64,000 bases of DNA from the NCBI GenBank assembly GCA_028023455.1, contig JAQFVV010012536.1, positions 485,501-549,500 on the forward strand, in the 5' to 3' direction. Below the pieces are notes generated by a model. It was not told where the DNA came from and did not search any database. It saw only the letters and a program-made list of their open reading frames with translations. This stretch comes from Epiperipatus broadwayi (Eukaryota; Onychophora; Udeonychophora; Euonychophora; Peripatidae). Positions within the stretch are counted from its first letter, which is position 1. Every line of letters starts with the position of its first letter. A program made the position numbers and the translations under genes. Below, one piece after another: positions 49,900 to 62,389 of this stretch.

Positions 49900-52053
49900 T
49901 ATAATGGTCGTGGATGATGATGAAGTTTACCCAGCCTTACCGTATCTGCCATACGAGGGCGCCACTAGGCCATTCAAACCTAGAAAATTTATAGAGTAGG
50001 CAGATACACGCTGTTAAAATCACGACCGCCAGCCCAAGTCACTAGCTCATGAAGTAGCAGAGGTTTAAAACAATAATTAAATACATTTTTAATAATAAAG
50101 AATAATAAAAGCAATCACTGTCAGTATTAATAACACACAAAAAAAGATTTTATTTACGTATATAATCAATAACGCACAAACTTTAAAAAAAAATTTTTTT
50201 TATAACAAAAGAAGAAAGTTATTTTATTCTGTTTCATTAGTTATTATTTTATTTGTTTTTAACTCTAATTTTAAATCTTTAGAATGTTGAGTATAAATGA
50301 GCTACCTAGACGCACTCACAAATTTTCAAATCACTTGACTCCAGACTAAAAATCTGCAGCCACACCAATACTCGCTTCCAGATATATATAAACAACCAAT
50401 GCAATGTGAAAATGTTAGCATAGAATCATGCTGACAGGAATGTGCATCTGAACAGTGTGATATTATTGGAGAAAACATGGCCTTCATCCCACAGGAATGT
50501 GCATCTGTCAGGCGAAGGAAACATGCATATAAAATAATAAAAAGAAAAGCTATGTATGGATGGGAGAGCGGTCTTATCTTGCTGGCTTATTGTCCAAAAT
50601 CCATAGAGCTGGATGGGATCAATGGTGCAGGAAATACATCTGCATCCATTTCAATGATATGACTACCTCTTTGGGGTCATGCATTCAGTTGGGCTTGTCA
50701 CCCTAGGTGCTAACACACTTCACATTTCATTGATATAAACGTCCATATACCTCTCCACCAGCACTGACACAACTATGAAACAAATTGTCTGAAATGAAAG
50801 CCTCTTTAAACTAACATATATTTAAAATAATCTAGCAGCTATCTATACTCAACTAACATTTAAATCACTTTTATTAATTTAATTCAAAACAAAAATCTTT
50901 AGTTTATGGTTTCAAAATCATTTTAAAATGACATTATATTTAACTTATTTTCTTTCCAGAAATACTATTTTTAACCTATTTTTAAAATTTAATAATGCAC
51001 AACTAATGATGTGTTTTCATTTTTAAATTTAAGTTTGCAATCGCAAACCCTGCCCCATTACAAACAGACCTTATACTAAGCTGAATAAAGAAAAAATTAT
51101 AACACATATTTTAAGAGATAACGTTTTAACTTTAGATCAGAGTTTTAAAATTGCAATTTATAAAAGATACAGAAAGTTCAGGTTTATTCAGGAAAGTTTA
51201 TAGTTCATTTTTTCAGACACAAATAAAATCCGAAAGATTTTAAGCTTAGGAGAGTTTATATTTAAGTTGATCATTTATAAATTTATACCTCTTTTTTGTC
51301 CTGTGCTTATTCCTTCGCGATGAAGATCTAATTTATGCAAGGGCCCTTTTCTTGCAGATGATGATGATTTATAAAGCTTGATGAAGATTTCTGCATATGG
51401 AACCAGTGGTTCGATCCTGGGATCCATGAATAGGAAAGCTCCCTTCAACCGGCCGCACCGAAGGAAGCACGATGAAGCTCATTACATTTTTGGTGATGGC
51501 AATAACTTTTAAAATTATTTTTACAGATGAATTCAAAACTTTAATTTTCTGATTCTCTCTCTAACTAACTAATTATTGTTTTCGATTTTCCTTTTATAAT
51601 CCTCAGGCACCTTATCTCTGGAATGCAGGATTCATCAAACATACTTCATGTTTGTATTTTATTGGTTTATTGGGTTTGTGTCCAAGGTAAGATTTTGGGT
51701 TTTCCACTGAGGTCTGTGTCTCTATCTCTGTGTGGGAACTCTTATCTATTTCGTAATCATTTTTTTTAATTGTCATTTTGCCTTAAGAATCTGTTTGTAA
51801 TTTTTATTTTTAAGATTAAAACTCTCCTTATTGTTAAAATCAAAAGGTTTTTTATTATATTCTATTCAACACTAGAATCTTTGTTTTGATTCTACAATTT
51901 TTTTAAAGCTTATTTTAATATTTAAATCAAACATTAATAAATTAATAATTCATTATTTGTGCATTTTGAATGTGTGTGTTTTTAATTCAGTATTAGATAT
52001 TTACAAAACATTACATATTAGAATTTAAATGTAACACATACACATATCCTGTT

Positions 52054-52056
<3 letters not shown>
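49900..52056 (-). mobile_element. LTR-like element, TGTAAC family, diverged copy 4
   Basis: It has (TA)n on both sides; on the plus strand it begins TATAATGGTC (TGTAACGATC with transitions) and ends CCTGTTACA. Length 2157 bp. It shares TTCAAACCTAGAAAATTTAT, AGTAGGCAGATAC and AAGTCACTAGCTCATGAAGT with copy 3 in the same orientation. A TATAAA box lies near 51369-51374 (minus) with a TGCAAG/CTTGCA hairpin (about 51338-51359) downstream. Homology is clear at the 5' (left) part and weak in the middle, so it is an older copy or a sister family. The ORF at 50477-50662 is not conserved. Confidence 0.55.

Positions 52057-52090
<34 letters not shown>
52057..52090. repeat. (TA)n microsatellite at element edge
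   Basis: About 17 TA units directly follow the LTR-like copy. Confidence 0.95.
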
Positions 52091-52093
<3 letters not shown>

Positions 52094-52760
52094 ATTCAAT
52101 AGTTTTATTACTAAAAATTAAAAAAAAAACTTTTAATTTTTGTTAAACTTATAAGGTTCAAATTTTTATTTATTTAAAAAGAGTATATGTATTAAAACAC
52201 ATATTCGTTTTTATTTTAAATAGATCATTTTAATTTTTTTTTTATAGAATTGATTTTAAAATAGTTTTCTTTCACCACTTATTTTTAATCAATTTAATTA
52301 AAAGCAGGCAAACATGTTCATTACATTCCTGTCTCTTTTACTTTAATCATTTCTAATTTAATTCTAAAAGCAGATATTTAATTTTGTGTTGTTGTTCTAG
52401 TTAAAATAATTTGTGGTTGGAATTCCTAAATTAGATTGAGCAAGAGATTAAGATTTGCCCTGCCCTAGGGTGTAGAATTCAAAAACAAGACAAGTTTAGG
52501 TGGGAAATTGAGTGTGGGTATAAATAACCCCCAAAATTTCATGGAATTTTCTAGAGAGCCTTGACCAAGCAAATACTCCATCAAAGTGATTGGTTCAGCA
52601 TCTTATTCATAATATTCATTCTGATTAACCTGTTGAACTTCATACTGTTAGCAGTTCGAACATTTAAGTTCTTTTTAAAATTTGCCTTCACAATGTCAAA
52701 ATAGATTGCTATACATATTGTAAACAACAATATGCATTGCTAATTTAAATAAAGACAAAC
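52091..52760. other. No recognised feature
   Basis: AT-rich non-coding sequence. Confidence 0.4.
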
Positions 52761-52859
52761 CTTGGACCTAAGCTGTTCTTTCATGATGCCATGAAACTCT
52801 AACATAAGCCAGATTCCCAATTTGCCTCGACACTTGATGCCATCACAAAGAGAAGTCAT
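52761..52859 (-). CDS. Exon-like segment inside the Vsx intron, unknown product
   Basis: On the minus strand TTTATATTTCAG precedes and GTTTGTC follows a 99-nt segment open only in phase 0: 33 codons starting MTSLCDGIKCRGKLGIW and ending GIMKEQLRSK. Both borders fit consensus, and the base composition is less AT-rich than its surroundings. Spliced between the Vsx exons (phase 2) it would create an immediate TGA, so it is not a coding part of Vsx. It could be an exon of a nested gene, a non-productive alternative exon, a retroelement relic or chance. I do not recognise the sequence. Confidence 0.3.
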
Positions 52860-54235
52860 CTGAAATATAAAAATGTGCACTCTTCAGAAAACTATGTGAA
52901 CTCTGCTTTACCATAAGATAAACTTTTTCTTATTCTTGCCAGGGTAAATAAATTGCTTTTAATTAAATCTCCACTCAAACTAAAATAAGTGTGATATATA
53001 AAGTTTTATTAATTATTTAATGTAACATTCATTATATGTATTTACTTTTACTAGTATTTATAGTATGTCTTGGAATCTTAGTTTTAAGATTCCAAGTTTG
53101 TTTTCAATTTTCGTTTATCAGAGGGTGCATGGTGAGATTATATTTTATATTCCTAATAGGTCTTCCATTTATTTCACTAACTATTGCTAAATTCTTTGGC
53201 AGTTTTCGTAATTTTTATATGCTCACCTGCCCTTAGTTGCTATTGGAAAATAATTAATTTTAAATATGTTTAGTTTGCATTTTTTGCAAATCTCCAATCT
53301 TTTGGCTGGTGGTTTATCATCTTTATTGTTCTGATTTTCTGAAAGCAGAGATATCTTTCTAGATTACGTAAGATTGTAATCATATATTTTTCTTGATGTA
53401 TTTCTGTGAAATCAACCATGTTTGCTTTGAATGGAGTATTACATGCAGCAGTCCTGAGATGTTATAACGTCAGTAGTTAGAAAACTGCTGATCAATTGTC
53501 CTCATTGGTTTCATTAATTTCCCACAAGACCATAATTGTTTTCATATCTCTCTATCAGGAAACTAGAGTTGCTGTTTTTTTTGTAATTTTATAAATCGTC
53601 AGCAAGAAGAAATTACCCAAGTCATTTTTTTATTTTTAGATGACATAATTTTGCTGCCAAAGCATTCAATGTTTTCATGTGTGCTGTACTCATGTGCACT
53701 CTCTGATAAATATGAATATTCAAATCTAAGTCACTTTTATATTCATGGCTAGACTTCTTTATTCTATTATCCTGATTTTAATAAAATTTTCAAATTGTTT
53801 AAATTTATTTGGTTGATGTTTGTCTTAGTGCTTTTATTTCTCAATTGTCTGAACAATATTTAAGATTTTTTGTTTCTCCCTGAGTCTAGTTGGCACAAAC
53901 CATCATTCTCATCCACTTTTGATCAGAGTAAATACATTTTTCATGAGATGTGATGTACTGTGGCTTCTCCTTAAACAACGTCAAGAATTTGAGCAATTAT
54001 GCCCAGATAAACCTGTTAGCCACTTAATTTTCGATTCTCCACTCTAAGTTTTCCATATTCTGCTCCATCCCATTTTCACAACATAATCTTTGTCAATACC
54101 ATAGCCTTAATATCTAATTCCCTCTTATCTTTTCCCAAACCCAACATAAAAACTAATAATTCACTTTCTGTATAATCACTTTTTTCATATTTATTTTCCA
54201 TAACTTCATTATATGTACCCTTTCTGTTTTCAAAC
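52860..54235. other. No recognised feature
   Basis: Minus-strand readings here (for example HMKTLNALAAKLCHLKI near 53645-53700) hint at an old retroelement but no family motif was found. The ORF at 53036-53236 is hydrophobic AT-rich read-through. Confidence 0.3.
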
Positions 54236-54239
54236 ATTT

Positions 54240-54773
54240 ACATTCAATTAATAAATGCCTAATATTTTTTATTCCTTCCTTACATAATTTACAAAATAAA
54301 TCACCCATATTTTTCCATTTACATGTATATTCTTTTGTAGCTAAAAATCCTTTTCAAGCCTTAAACAATAAACTACTTTCCTTACTATTATCATATATTA
54401 ATTCGCACCTAATATTCTGTTTATTTATATATATATTTAAACTCTTTTTACTCTCCATACTATTTCTCCATCTCTCTAACTCCCTATTCTTTATTAATAA
54501 ATCTATTCTTTTATCCCATTCCTTACTACTATAACACTCAACAATCCTCATAACACAATCATCCCATCTTTTGTACAAATATACTGATATAAATTCTTTA
54601 TCCAAATGTTTTGCATACTGCATTACCTTTCTCACCCATCTTGTTACCTGCTCTTTACTCATAACCCAATTAAATACTATTTTGGCTATTCGTTTATTAT
54701 CCATAAACTGCAATCTACCAAACATTTTCATTTTACTTTTTGCATCTCTCATATAAAAACCTGACCATCCCAT
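54240..54773 (-). pseudogene. LINE reverse transcriptase C-terminal remnant, zinc-knuckle type
   Basis: A 139-codon open segment (54354-54773) begins MGWSGFYMRDAKSKMKMFGR and ends in YDNSKESSLLFKA. An in-frame TGA at 54354 is followed in the same frame by KGFLATKEYTCKWKNMGDLF and CKLCKEGIKNIRHLLIEC: CX2CX8HX4C, the post-RT zinc knuckle of several LINE clades. The order 'MGWS..F', 'MESKKSL..Y', 'LLFKA', knuckle is typical of a LINE C-terminal region. The single stop with an otherwise long open frame means it is younger than the other LINE remnants here. The RT core is missing. The clade is uncertain. Confidence 0.6.
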
Positions 54774-56424
54774 TTCTCCTTGAATTGCCTCCTTTGCTGT
54801 CCATACATAGTGATCTGTGGTGCCATCTGTGATTAGAGATGGATTGAGTGACCATTAATAAAACTATCTATATATATTGAAAAGGCAAACTGTTCAAGTA
54901 CAAAGCCACAATTTAAAAGTTCTTTAAATATTAAAGATAACAAAAATGTTATCTAAAATTGTGGAATAATAGGATAGTATAAAATTATTTGTGTTGTATG
55001 ATTTTGCATGTACAAAGTCTACCTTGGCAATGAAACTATTAATTGCGACTGCTTAATTTTAATTTTTGCTAGTTTTATTAATTCTAAATTTGGTATAATA
55101 CTTCTATTTTATTATCTAGTTTAGCTTTTGGTTTTGAGTAGTATATATACATATATTAAGCTGTATGTGCCAACAGCTAATTGGTTATTATATGTAAATC
55201 ACATACTACAATTTTCATGCTCAAATAAGTCCATAGAATGTTAGCAATCTTTTGTCAAGAAAACATTACAAGCAGATAGGAAGTGGAATGAAGTAATAGC
55301 CTTGAAAGCTAAAGGTGCCCAAGTTTAAACTTAATCTCTCACCTCCAGGTATTTCAATGTAGCATGACATTCTGAAAAACATTGGTTATTACATTTGTTG
55401 CTTAATCATAATGTTGTCTCAACAAAAACATGATAGTATTCTATTAAGTTATGTAAGCATGAAGACAGTGGTAATGAGATTTGCATATGGCTTGTTTTAT
55501 TTAAAATTTGTTTGGAAGACTGTAAAAGTGATTGTTTATTAATCTAAAATCAAGTAGTTTTTCTTTGCCTAATTGTAAGCTTACTTAAAAATTTTAGATA
55601 AATTTTAATTTAATCTGTTTTAGTCATTCTTTTCATTTCCAATCTATTTAAAATCTTAAATAAGGATAATAACTGAATTCCATTGAATTCCATTTGCTTC
55701 CTAATTGTAGAGTTGCCTTGACCACAGAGTTCTTATGTTTTATTGGTTTATTCTATTAAGAGAGCTGTTGCAATGTGATATATATATGAACGTACAAAGA
55801 AATAGTCATATGTCACATGACCTAATTTAACAAGCTTGTATTACAAATGTTATATATAGAGCTCGCACATAAACTCTTAACAATATAACGTATATAAACG
55901 TATATATCTTTGTTTTATAATAAAACTGGCAGCTTGGTTAATAAACAGCAACAACAACATTTAGTTATGCTATTTATTTTTTTATACAAGTTTGGTGGAA
56001 AAAAATCTAAAAATGTGCTATTATAGTCAATATTTTAATCTGAATACATGTCCCTTCAGTAGAGCGATTGTAAAAATAATAATGATACATATGTTTACAT
56101 GTACTCAAAAATATTAACATTTTTTATATATACACACACATCACAGATTTTCACATTTTTTTAAAAAAACATTTTATATAAATTAGTAATTTTAACACCT
56201 GTAATTTTAATTTATAAATTCAACTTTTGTAATCGTATGACCTAAATTATGTTATCACAGTTAGCAAAAATTCAACACTATTAATCTTTGTTTGTCATAT
56301 AAATCTACTAAAATACTTTTTTTTTCTGTAATAAATTCAAAAGAAAAGATCTGAAAGTGGACTTTTTTTTTTCATTTTTATTTAAAAATAAAACATGCAT
56401 TTTATATTCTTCCTTTACACTTAC
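54774..56424. other. Start of the Vsx intron; no clear element
   Basis: AT-rich. A segment with CATATGTCACATGACC and AACAAGCTTGTA (about 55808-55845) resembles GATCACATGACC...TTAAGCTTGTAAG at 57393-57432, a dispersed repeat of unknown type. Confidence 0.35.
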
Positions 56425-56512
56425 CTATGTCTCCGCTTCTTTTTCTTCTTTTTACTGCTGGCGGCGTTAACGTGCTGTGCAAAACAGTTATTCTTCCCTG
56501 TAAGTTCTGCAT
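56425..56512 (-). CDS. Vsx: Vsx exon immediately upstream of the homeodomain
   Basis: This 88-nt exon follows ...CAGGTTTAG on the minus strand and ends ...GACATAG before GTAAGTG, a near-consensus donor. It reads AELTGKNNCFAQHVNAASS, then KKKKKKRRHR, with the last Arg codon split AG|G across the intron. KKRKKRRHR-type sequence directly before RTIFTSYQ is the hallmark of Vsx2/Chx10 proteins and forms a nuclear-localisation-like basic cluster plus the homeodomain N-terminal arm. Phase 2 matches the single leading G of the exon at 38251. An alternative acceptor six bases upstream (CCACAG) would place an in-frame GTTTAG and is less likely. Earlier exons (octapeptide region) were not found up to 64000. 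Confidence 0.9.
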
Positions 56513-57433
56513 CTAAACCTGTGGTAGGTGAACGAAAGGGGAAAAATAATTAGTATTTTGTAACAGCAGATACTACCCTACAGAGTGTCCTATTACTAAT
56601 ACGGTAAAATGAAAAAAAAAAAAAAGAATATACAGAGCTAGCCTAATAAAAGATATTAAATCAAAATACAAGCTTATGGGAGTCGCTTTGTGAAAAACAA
56701 GAATGTAGCAAAATGTTTATTCTACAATTGTGAAATTTATCAAAAAAATATAATTTAACTACAAAAAAATATGAAAAAATTATTGTCATTTACTCCTCAG
56801 CAATTCACATTAATGTTATTAATATATAAATACATATACGAGAATAAAAATAAAATAAACATATTAAAGAATGTGTCACACACACACATTTCACCAATAT
56901 TATCTAGAAATGAGAGAAAAAGGGCACAATAAAATATATTAATATTTCATAATAATTGGAATATATATTATATACTGACACATACGTAAATATTTTACTT
57001 AAAATTAATAGATAGTAAGCAAAATTCTAAGTTGAATAATTTATAGCTGCTTCAGTTAATTGATTTAACTTTTACTATGATTGGATCAGAAATTAAAATT
57101 TGTGTTAAACTAATTTCAAAATGTTCATAATTTTGTAAATCTATCACAAAGAAAGACTGAAAAGCAAACTGAATGTTATAAAGGTCATAACAAATTATAT
57201 TAAAAAGTATTACATATATAAGTGCAGGTATAAAAAGGCTGTACTGTAGAAAAAAAAATCACATTTCAAAATAAAAAAGTATTATAAAAGTCACAGTAAT
57301 AAGACGTTATTTTATAGTAAAAATATATTAAAGGATTTGCAAGTTTTAAGTGGAAACCTTAAAAAGCTAAATATATTATATGTTCAAAATAAGAGCCATA
57401 GATCACATGACCCTATCCCTTAAGCTTGTAAGT
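56513..57433. other. Intron upstream of the Vsx exon; no recognised feature
   Basis: AT-rich, with a short CACACA tract near 56878. Confidence 0.4.
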
Positions 57434-57736
57434 TATAAACAATGAGGATTGCCAATTCCTCTACAAGCTTTGTGATAAATGCTTAGCCAGAGCCAGCACT
57501 TAAAATATCTCTGTCAGGAACCCCTCCCCAAACCCCTGACCATGGTTTCATGCTTTGGCACTCCCCAGAGAGGTGTCAGGCAGACCTACCCTGACACCTC
57601 TCTGAGGAGTGCCAAAGCACAACACCATGGTCAGGGGTTTGGGGAGGGATTCCTGACAGAGATATTTTAAGTGCTGGCTTTGGCTAAGCATTTATCACAA
57701 AGCTTGTAGAGGAATTGGCAATCCTCATTGTTTATA
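57434..57736. mobile_element. Symmetric foldback, two 147-bp arms and a 9-nt loop
   Basis: 57434-57580 and 57590-57736 are reverse complements with few mismatches; the loop is CAGACCTAC. Landmarks: CTACAAGCTTTGTGATAAAT, GACAGAGATATTTTAAGTGC, CAGGGGTTTGGGGAGGG. It is GC-richer than its surroundings. ATATTTTAA.TGCT...AAAGCTTGT is shared with 35235-35285. The ORF at 57479-57670 is the palindrome read through. Confidence 0.8.
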
Positions 57737-58325
57737 TTATATGTTATCTTAGGTTCTGACTAATTAAAATCAAAGTACATTTGCCACTAAATGGTGCACA
57801 TAAACCCCTTTTGTAATTGTTAATGTAGTTTTTATTGTGGTTAAGGTATAGTAATTGGAAATATTGGGGAAATAATTCAAAACTCTACCCTGTACAAATT
57901 TATTTCTGAGAATTTGGATGTCAGTTCAATTCATAATTTACTTCAAAAAACTTCCTATTTAAGGAGTACTTAGTTTTGAAGATGTAAGGTAGTATTTTGT
58001 CAGTAAAAGTCAAAGCAATTATTTTAATTGTATTATACTAAGAATTAATTTAATTCAAACCTTGGACCCTTATGCAGTACAATAAAATTGAACCTCTCAA
58101 TTTATTAACTTAATTAATTAATAAGTATTATTAACTTAACACTAGTTTAATTTTTACTTTTTCCTCTCGTTCTTTCTAAAAAAAATTTTAAGTTATTGTC
58201 TTCATTATTTAAGTCAGAGTCTCTCTCATACAAATTACCATTCAATAGGATTGCGTATTTATGAAGCTAAATTTTCATTCTTTATTTCCCTACACAGTAA
58301 TTCTGTTTTCATTTTTTCTTCTTTA
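57737..58325. other. No recognised feature
   Basis: AT-rich non-coding sequence. Confidence 0.4.
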
Positions 58326-58329
58326 AATC

Positions 58330-58915
58330 ACTAAATATCACATGATCATCATTCTTTACACTTATACTACTATATGGAGAGTTTTGCCTCTGTGTTTTTT
58401 TTCTCTTATTTTTTAGCCGTTGGTTTTTGATCTCCTTTTTTCTAAATCTGTTTGTTTCTGGAGTTGGAAACATCACAGATTATTTGCAAAGGACTGCTTT
58501 TACTAGTGATTAGAACTAGTATACAAATGCACCAAAAACCAAAAAAAAAAGGTTAAAATTTATTAGACAGAGGTTAACTCTTCTTACAATAGTGCCACTC
58601 AGTGCAAGCCAGAGTAATCAATCAATGGATGCAACAAGGTTTGTGCATAAAATCCCCATCTAGTGCCTACTTATCTAATATCCCCAGACTAATTTCTAAA
58701 TCTTAGCCTTCTCACTGATGAGAATTGCAAGGGTGGAAACTAGTCTGGGGATATTGAATGAGTAGGTACTAGATGGGGACTTTATGCACAAACCTTCTTG
58801 CATCCATTGATTACTCTGGCTTGCACTGAATGGTACTATTGTATGGAAAGTTTAGCCTCTGTGTAAACAGCTCATGTAAGCATAGAGAATGGTGATCATA
58901 TGAAGTTTAGTGGTT
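58330..58915. mobile_element. Family A repeat, foldback copy
   Basis: Arms 58580-58697 and 58736-58846 mirror each other (GCAAGCCAGAGTAATCAATC against GATTACTCTGGCTTGCACTG; CCCCATCTAGTGCC against GGTACTAGATGGGG). Between the arms CTGATGA (58715-58721) and GAAAC (58736-58740) form a hammerhead-like pair of boxes with a poor stem II. Confidence 0.6.
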
Positions 58916-61066
58916 ATAATTTATTAGACATAGGTGATATATAAAAAATCTCTGTGAAATACAAAATGAAGTGAATAAAAATCTATTGCTATAGCAGCAA
59001 CAATAAATATAATAATATAAATGTTGTTTTAGAAGTTAGAAAAAATGCTCTCCTATATGATAATCTGGTAATTATTGATGTCAAATTATATGATTATTCT
59101 GTAATGTTTTTCACGTTTCAATAGATTCTGGTAGGCCATCTTTTATACACTGTTAAGTGAAAGTTAATCAAACTAAACATAGCTATATTTCCTGATTAAC
59201 TGGCCTACTAATTATTACAACAGGAATTAGTTTTAATTTATAAGAAGGTGCCATAGTCATTAGACTCCTAACTTCTTTGTATCCCATAATTTTGATGTAA
59301 CTAAATGATCGGGGTTATGATTCCCCGTAACTTTATTTTTTTTTTTTAGAGAATATTATTCCTGGAGCTCAGTCAACAAATATTGGCAAAGGTAAATTAT
59401 ATACTCAAATCTTAATAAACTAACATTAATAAATTTAATAACTACCATTAATAACACACAATGAAAAGGTTGATAAAAGCAAAATATTTTATTCTAACAA
59501 ATGAAAACATTTTTAAGATAAATAAAATTGGAGAGCATGCATGCTAATAGACATGAATCAAATAATTAGGTAAAGTAATTAAAACAATTTTACAAACAAT
59601 GTTCACTTCTTTAAGTTTCTTCTAGAAAGTTCTTTAAATGAAAGTCTCTTTAATAAAAAAATTAATGTCTTTATCGGGATTATTTTAAGCTTATTTTTAA
59701 GAATTGTTTGCAAATGCTTAATTTAGTCACAATTGGGATATTAATATTCTTAACTTACCAGTAAGTTTGTATAGATTTATGGGATCCTGAGCTCCTAGAA
59801 ATTACAATTGGTCTCACCTGCCAGCAATTTCAATTATCGGTTCATGCTATAGCTGGAGCTAGTCAGTCATGGTAACCTCTTTGTTACAGTGTTCACAAGG
59901 TTTGATTTCCATTCTTGTTTGATAGCTTCATTCAGCAATTGGAATACCTGTGCATGAGTGTATTACTGCCACAGATTATGCTTATGGAAACCTTTAACTC
60001 TAAGCCACGTAATCTGAAGATAAATGAAAAACCTCAGATTGAAATTGACCTCTTGTTTTTATACCTCGATCCAGTTTTGAAACTTCTGTGCATGTTATTA
60101 TTATAATGAAGCTTAGGTTTATAATCTTATACATTTATTTTAGCTTTCTGTAACAAAGTTCTTTTTTTTTAGTAAATCATTTCTCCATCTTTAATTAGAG
60201 TTAGAAAGATTCTCTTGATCGTAATCTTTGTGCTTTTGGAATTCCTTTTGCTTATCTGGATTAGTAATCTGCATGCCTTTTTTTTCTTTCCAATTTTAAC
60301 TTTTATTTTTAATTACATATGAATGAAAAATTTAACTTTCATTGCACGTTTAAAAAAAAAATTACACAAACTAAAAAAAAATTTAAAATGCATCAATTTA
60401 AAAGATCTTTAAATTTACTTTTTCTTTTCTAGCATTTAAATATTTTAAATGCCAATATCCTTGGACCATCTATTTGTAGATTGTACAATACATTCTGACT
60501 AGAAAACATGAGGATAAAAATTTATTTATTACTATAATGTTAAAGAAGTCATGAATCTCATTAAAAACAAATGTATATATAATAATGACAAGGAAATGAC
60601 ATGCTATTATAGTAGATGAAAACAAGATTAGATAGTAAATGATTGTGGTTTAGGGTTAATAAATAAGAGAAGTAAAACTGGTATGTTTTTACAGAGAAGA
60701 AATATACACTAATAATGAATAAAAAAAATTAAGGAAAGAAATTTAATTTTAATTATCTATTAGTTCAGCTTATTATCAAAAATGAAAAGAAGTTTAATTC
60801 ATTATTCTGATTTTTCATATATTTAAAAACCATACAATGTAAAATATCTTTATATAACAGCAATAATTGTATATATATATATAACAATAGTAATTCTATA
60901 TAAAAGCTTTTTTCGGAAAATATTGATTTTTTTTTGCCTTTTTCAATGTGTTGGAACTATTTTATAGTTTCAGTCAACATTGCATACATAGTGACATCTA
61001 TCTCTTTTATATAAAATTAATTAGAACATATAAAAAATAATTTGTATAAGAAAGAGAAAAAATTGA
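58916..61066. other. No recognised feature
   Basis: AT-rich; the ORF at 59915-60106 shows no domain, splice context or repeat origin that I can defend. Confidence 0.4.
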
Positions 61067-61630
61067 TACTAGTATCATCGATGGCACGTGGCGCTGGAAG
61101 GCACTGTTGCTACACAAAAACAATTAAATACATCATTTATGAGTCTAAAACAGTTTTACTACGGTTATTGTTTTAATTTTCATCTATAAAAAATTTCTTC
61201 AAATTAACGTGTATACTACTAGAAGTGCCTAAAATGATTTGTGATAAAAAAAGCAAACAACCTTAGTACTGATATTGTTTTATTGTTTTAATTTTTGTCT
61301 ACAAATAAATTTCTTCAAATTAATGCATATACTACCAGAAATGCCTAATCGGATTTGTGATAGAAGAAGAAGCAAAGAGCCTTACTAGTCATATTGTTTT
61401 TTGTTGTATTCTAAATAATATGTTAAAAAAATCTAACAGAAATACCTAAAGTGGCAAAGTACATTCAAAAAAATGCTGGCAAGTAGATGGCAATTGTTAG
61501 TTTTTATATAAAAAAATGTTATTAAAAAAATGTTTATTATTAAAAGGTCACAGCCCAGTAATGTTATATTTAACTGTTTTTGTGAAGAAAGAGTGCCATC
61601 CTGCACCCTGTACCATAGATGATACTAGTA
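61067..61630. mobile_element. Non-autonomous TIR element with 8-bp target duplication
   Basis: 31-bp inverted ends (61075-61105 TCATCGATGG...GGCACT and 61592-61622 AGTGCC...CCATAGATGA) match at 24 positions. They are flanked by TACTAGTA at 61067-61074 and 61623-61630, though that octamer is itself palindromic. Inside, a unit of about 115-120 bp (GTTTTAATTTTC/TGTCTAC, ATTTCTTCAAATTAA, ACTA..AGAA.TGCCTAA, GATTTGTGATA) is repeated twice in tandem (about 61165-61380). No transposase. The superfamily is undetermined. Confidence 0.6.
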
Positions 61631-61936
61631 CTAAAAAATCTATATAAATTTATACTACATATGTTTCCATTCATTTATCTTTAGCCAATTATTAGTTAAA
61701 TTAATTAGTATAATTTACTACTGACATACAGGGAAACAATTAGATGAAAGAGCAAAAGAACATAATAATGCAGTTAATAGAAGAGATAGATGATAAATCT
61801 GCTTTATATATTCATTATTTAAAATATAGACATAAAATAGATGTAAAAAATATTAAACCTTTAAACTATATTAAAGATCCTAATAGAAGGAAGATATATG
61901 AAACCAATTATATTAATTACAATAAACATAATTGTA

Positions 61937-61987
<51 letters not shown>

Positions 61988-62335
61988 ATTAATTTAACTA
62001 ATACTTGACTCATGATAAATGAATGAAAAATAATTAAATATAATTTTATACAACTTTTTTCCTCTTCATTATACATATTGTGTTATTGCTATAAAAAGTT
62101 CTAATTAATTTTATTTAAAAAAGGTAGATGTCATTATATATGCAATGTATATATTTGTCAAAAAGAGTTTTTAGGTATTGTATATATATATATATACAAT
62201 TATTGCTATTATATTATTTTATGATATATATATATATGATCAATAGATGGAGCTTTACCAAGACCTCCAAACAAGCGTATTTGTTTACATAAATGTCAGA
62301 GTCAATATTCACTGTCTCTTTCATTTTGCTGTAGG
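61631..62335. repeat. AT-rich region with (TA)n tracts and a single-arm relative of the 42.3-kb foldback
   Basis: (TA)n at 61939-61985, 62180-62196 and 62225-62237. 62238-62335 (GATCAATAGATGGAGCTTTA, CCAAACAAGCGTATTTGTTT, CTGTCTCTTTCATTTTGCT) is a diverged, single arm of the foldback at 42271-42525. The ORFs at 61744-61992 and 61861-62076 read through TA repeats. Confidence 0.6.
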
Positions 62336-62389
62336 AAGGACTTGATTCGGGTTGGTTACTCAAGTGTCATGCTTGACAAATACAAATAG

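Noticed and set aside
53036-53236. Hydrophobic 66-codon ORF, possible membrane protein
   Set aside because: T-rich sequence translates to hydrophobic residues by default; no start context or conservation evidence.
57479-57670. 63-codon ORF in a GC-richer patch
   Set aside because: It lies entirely within the symmetric foldback and reads through both arms.
59915-60106. 63-codon ORF on the plus strand
   Set aside because: No domain, no supporting splice context and composition like its AT-rich surroundings.
61744-62076. ORFs on both strands ending in YIYIYI
   Set aside because: They read through a (TA)n tract on opposite strands and show no domain.
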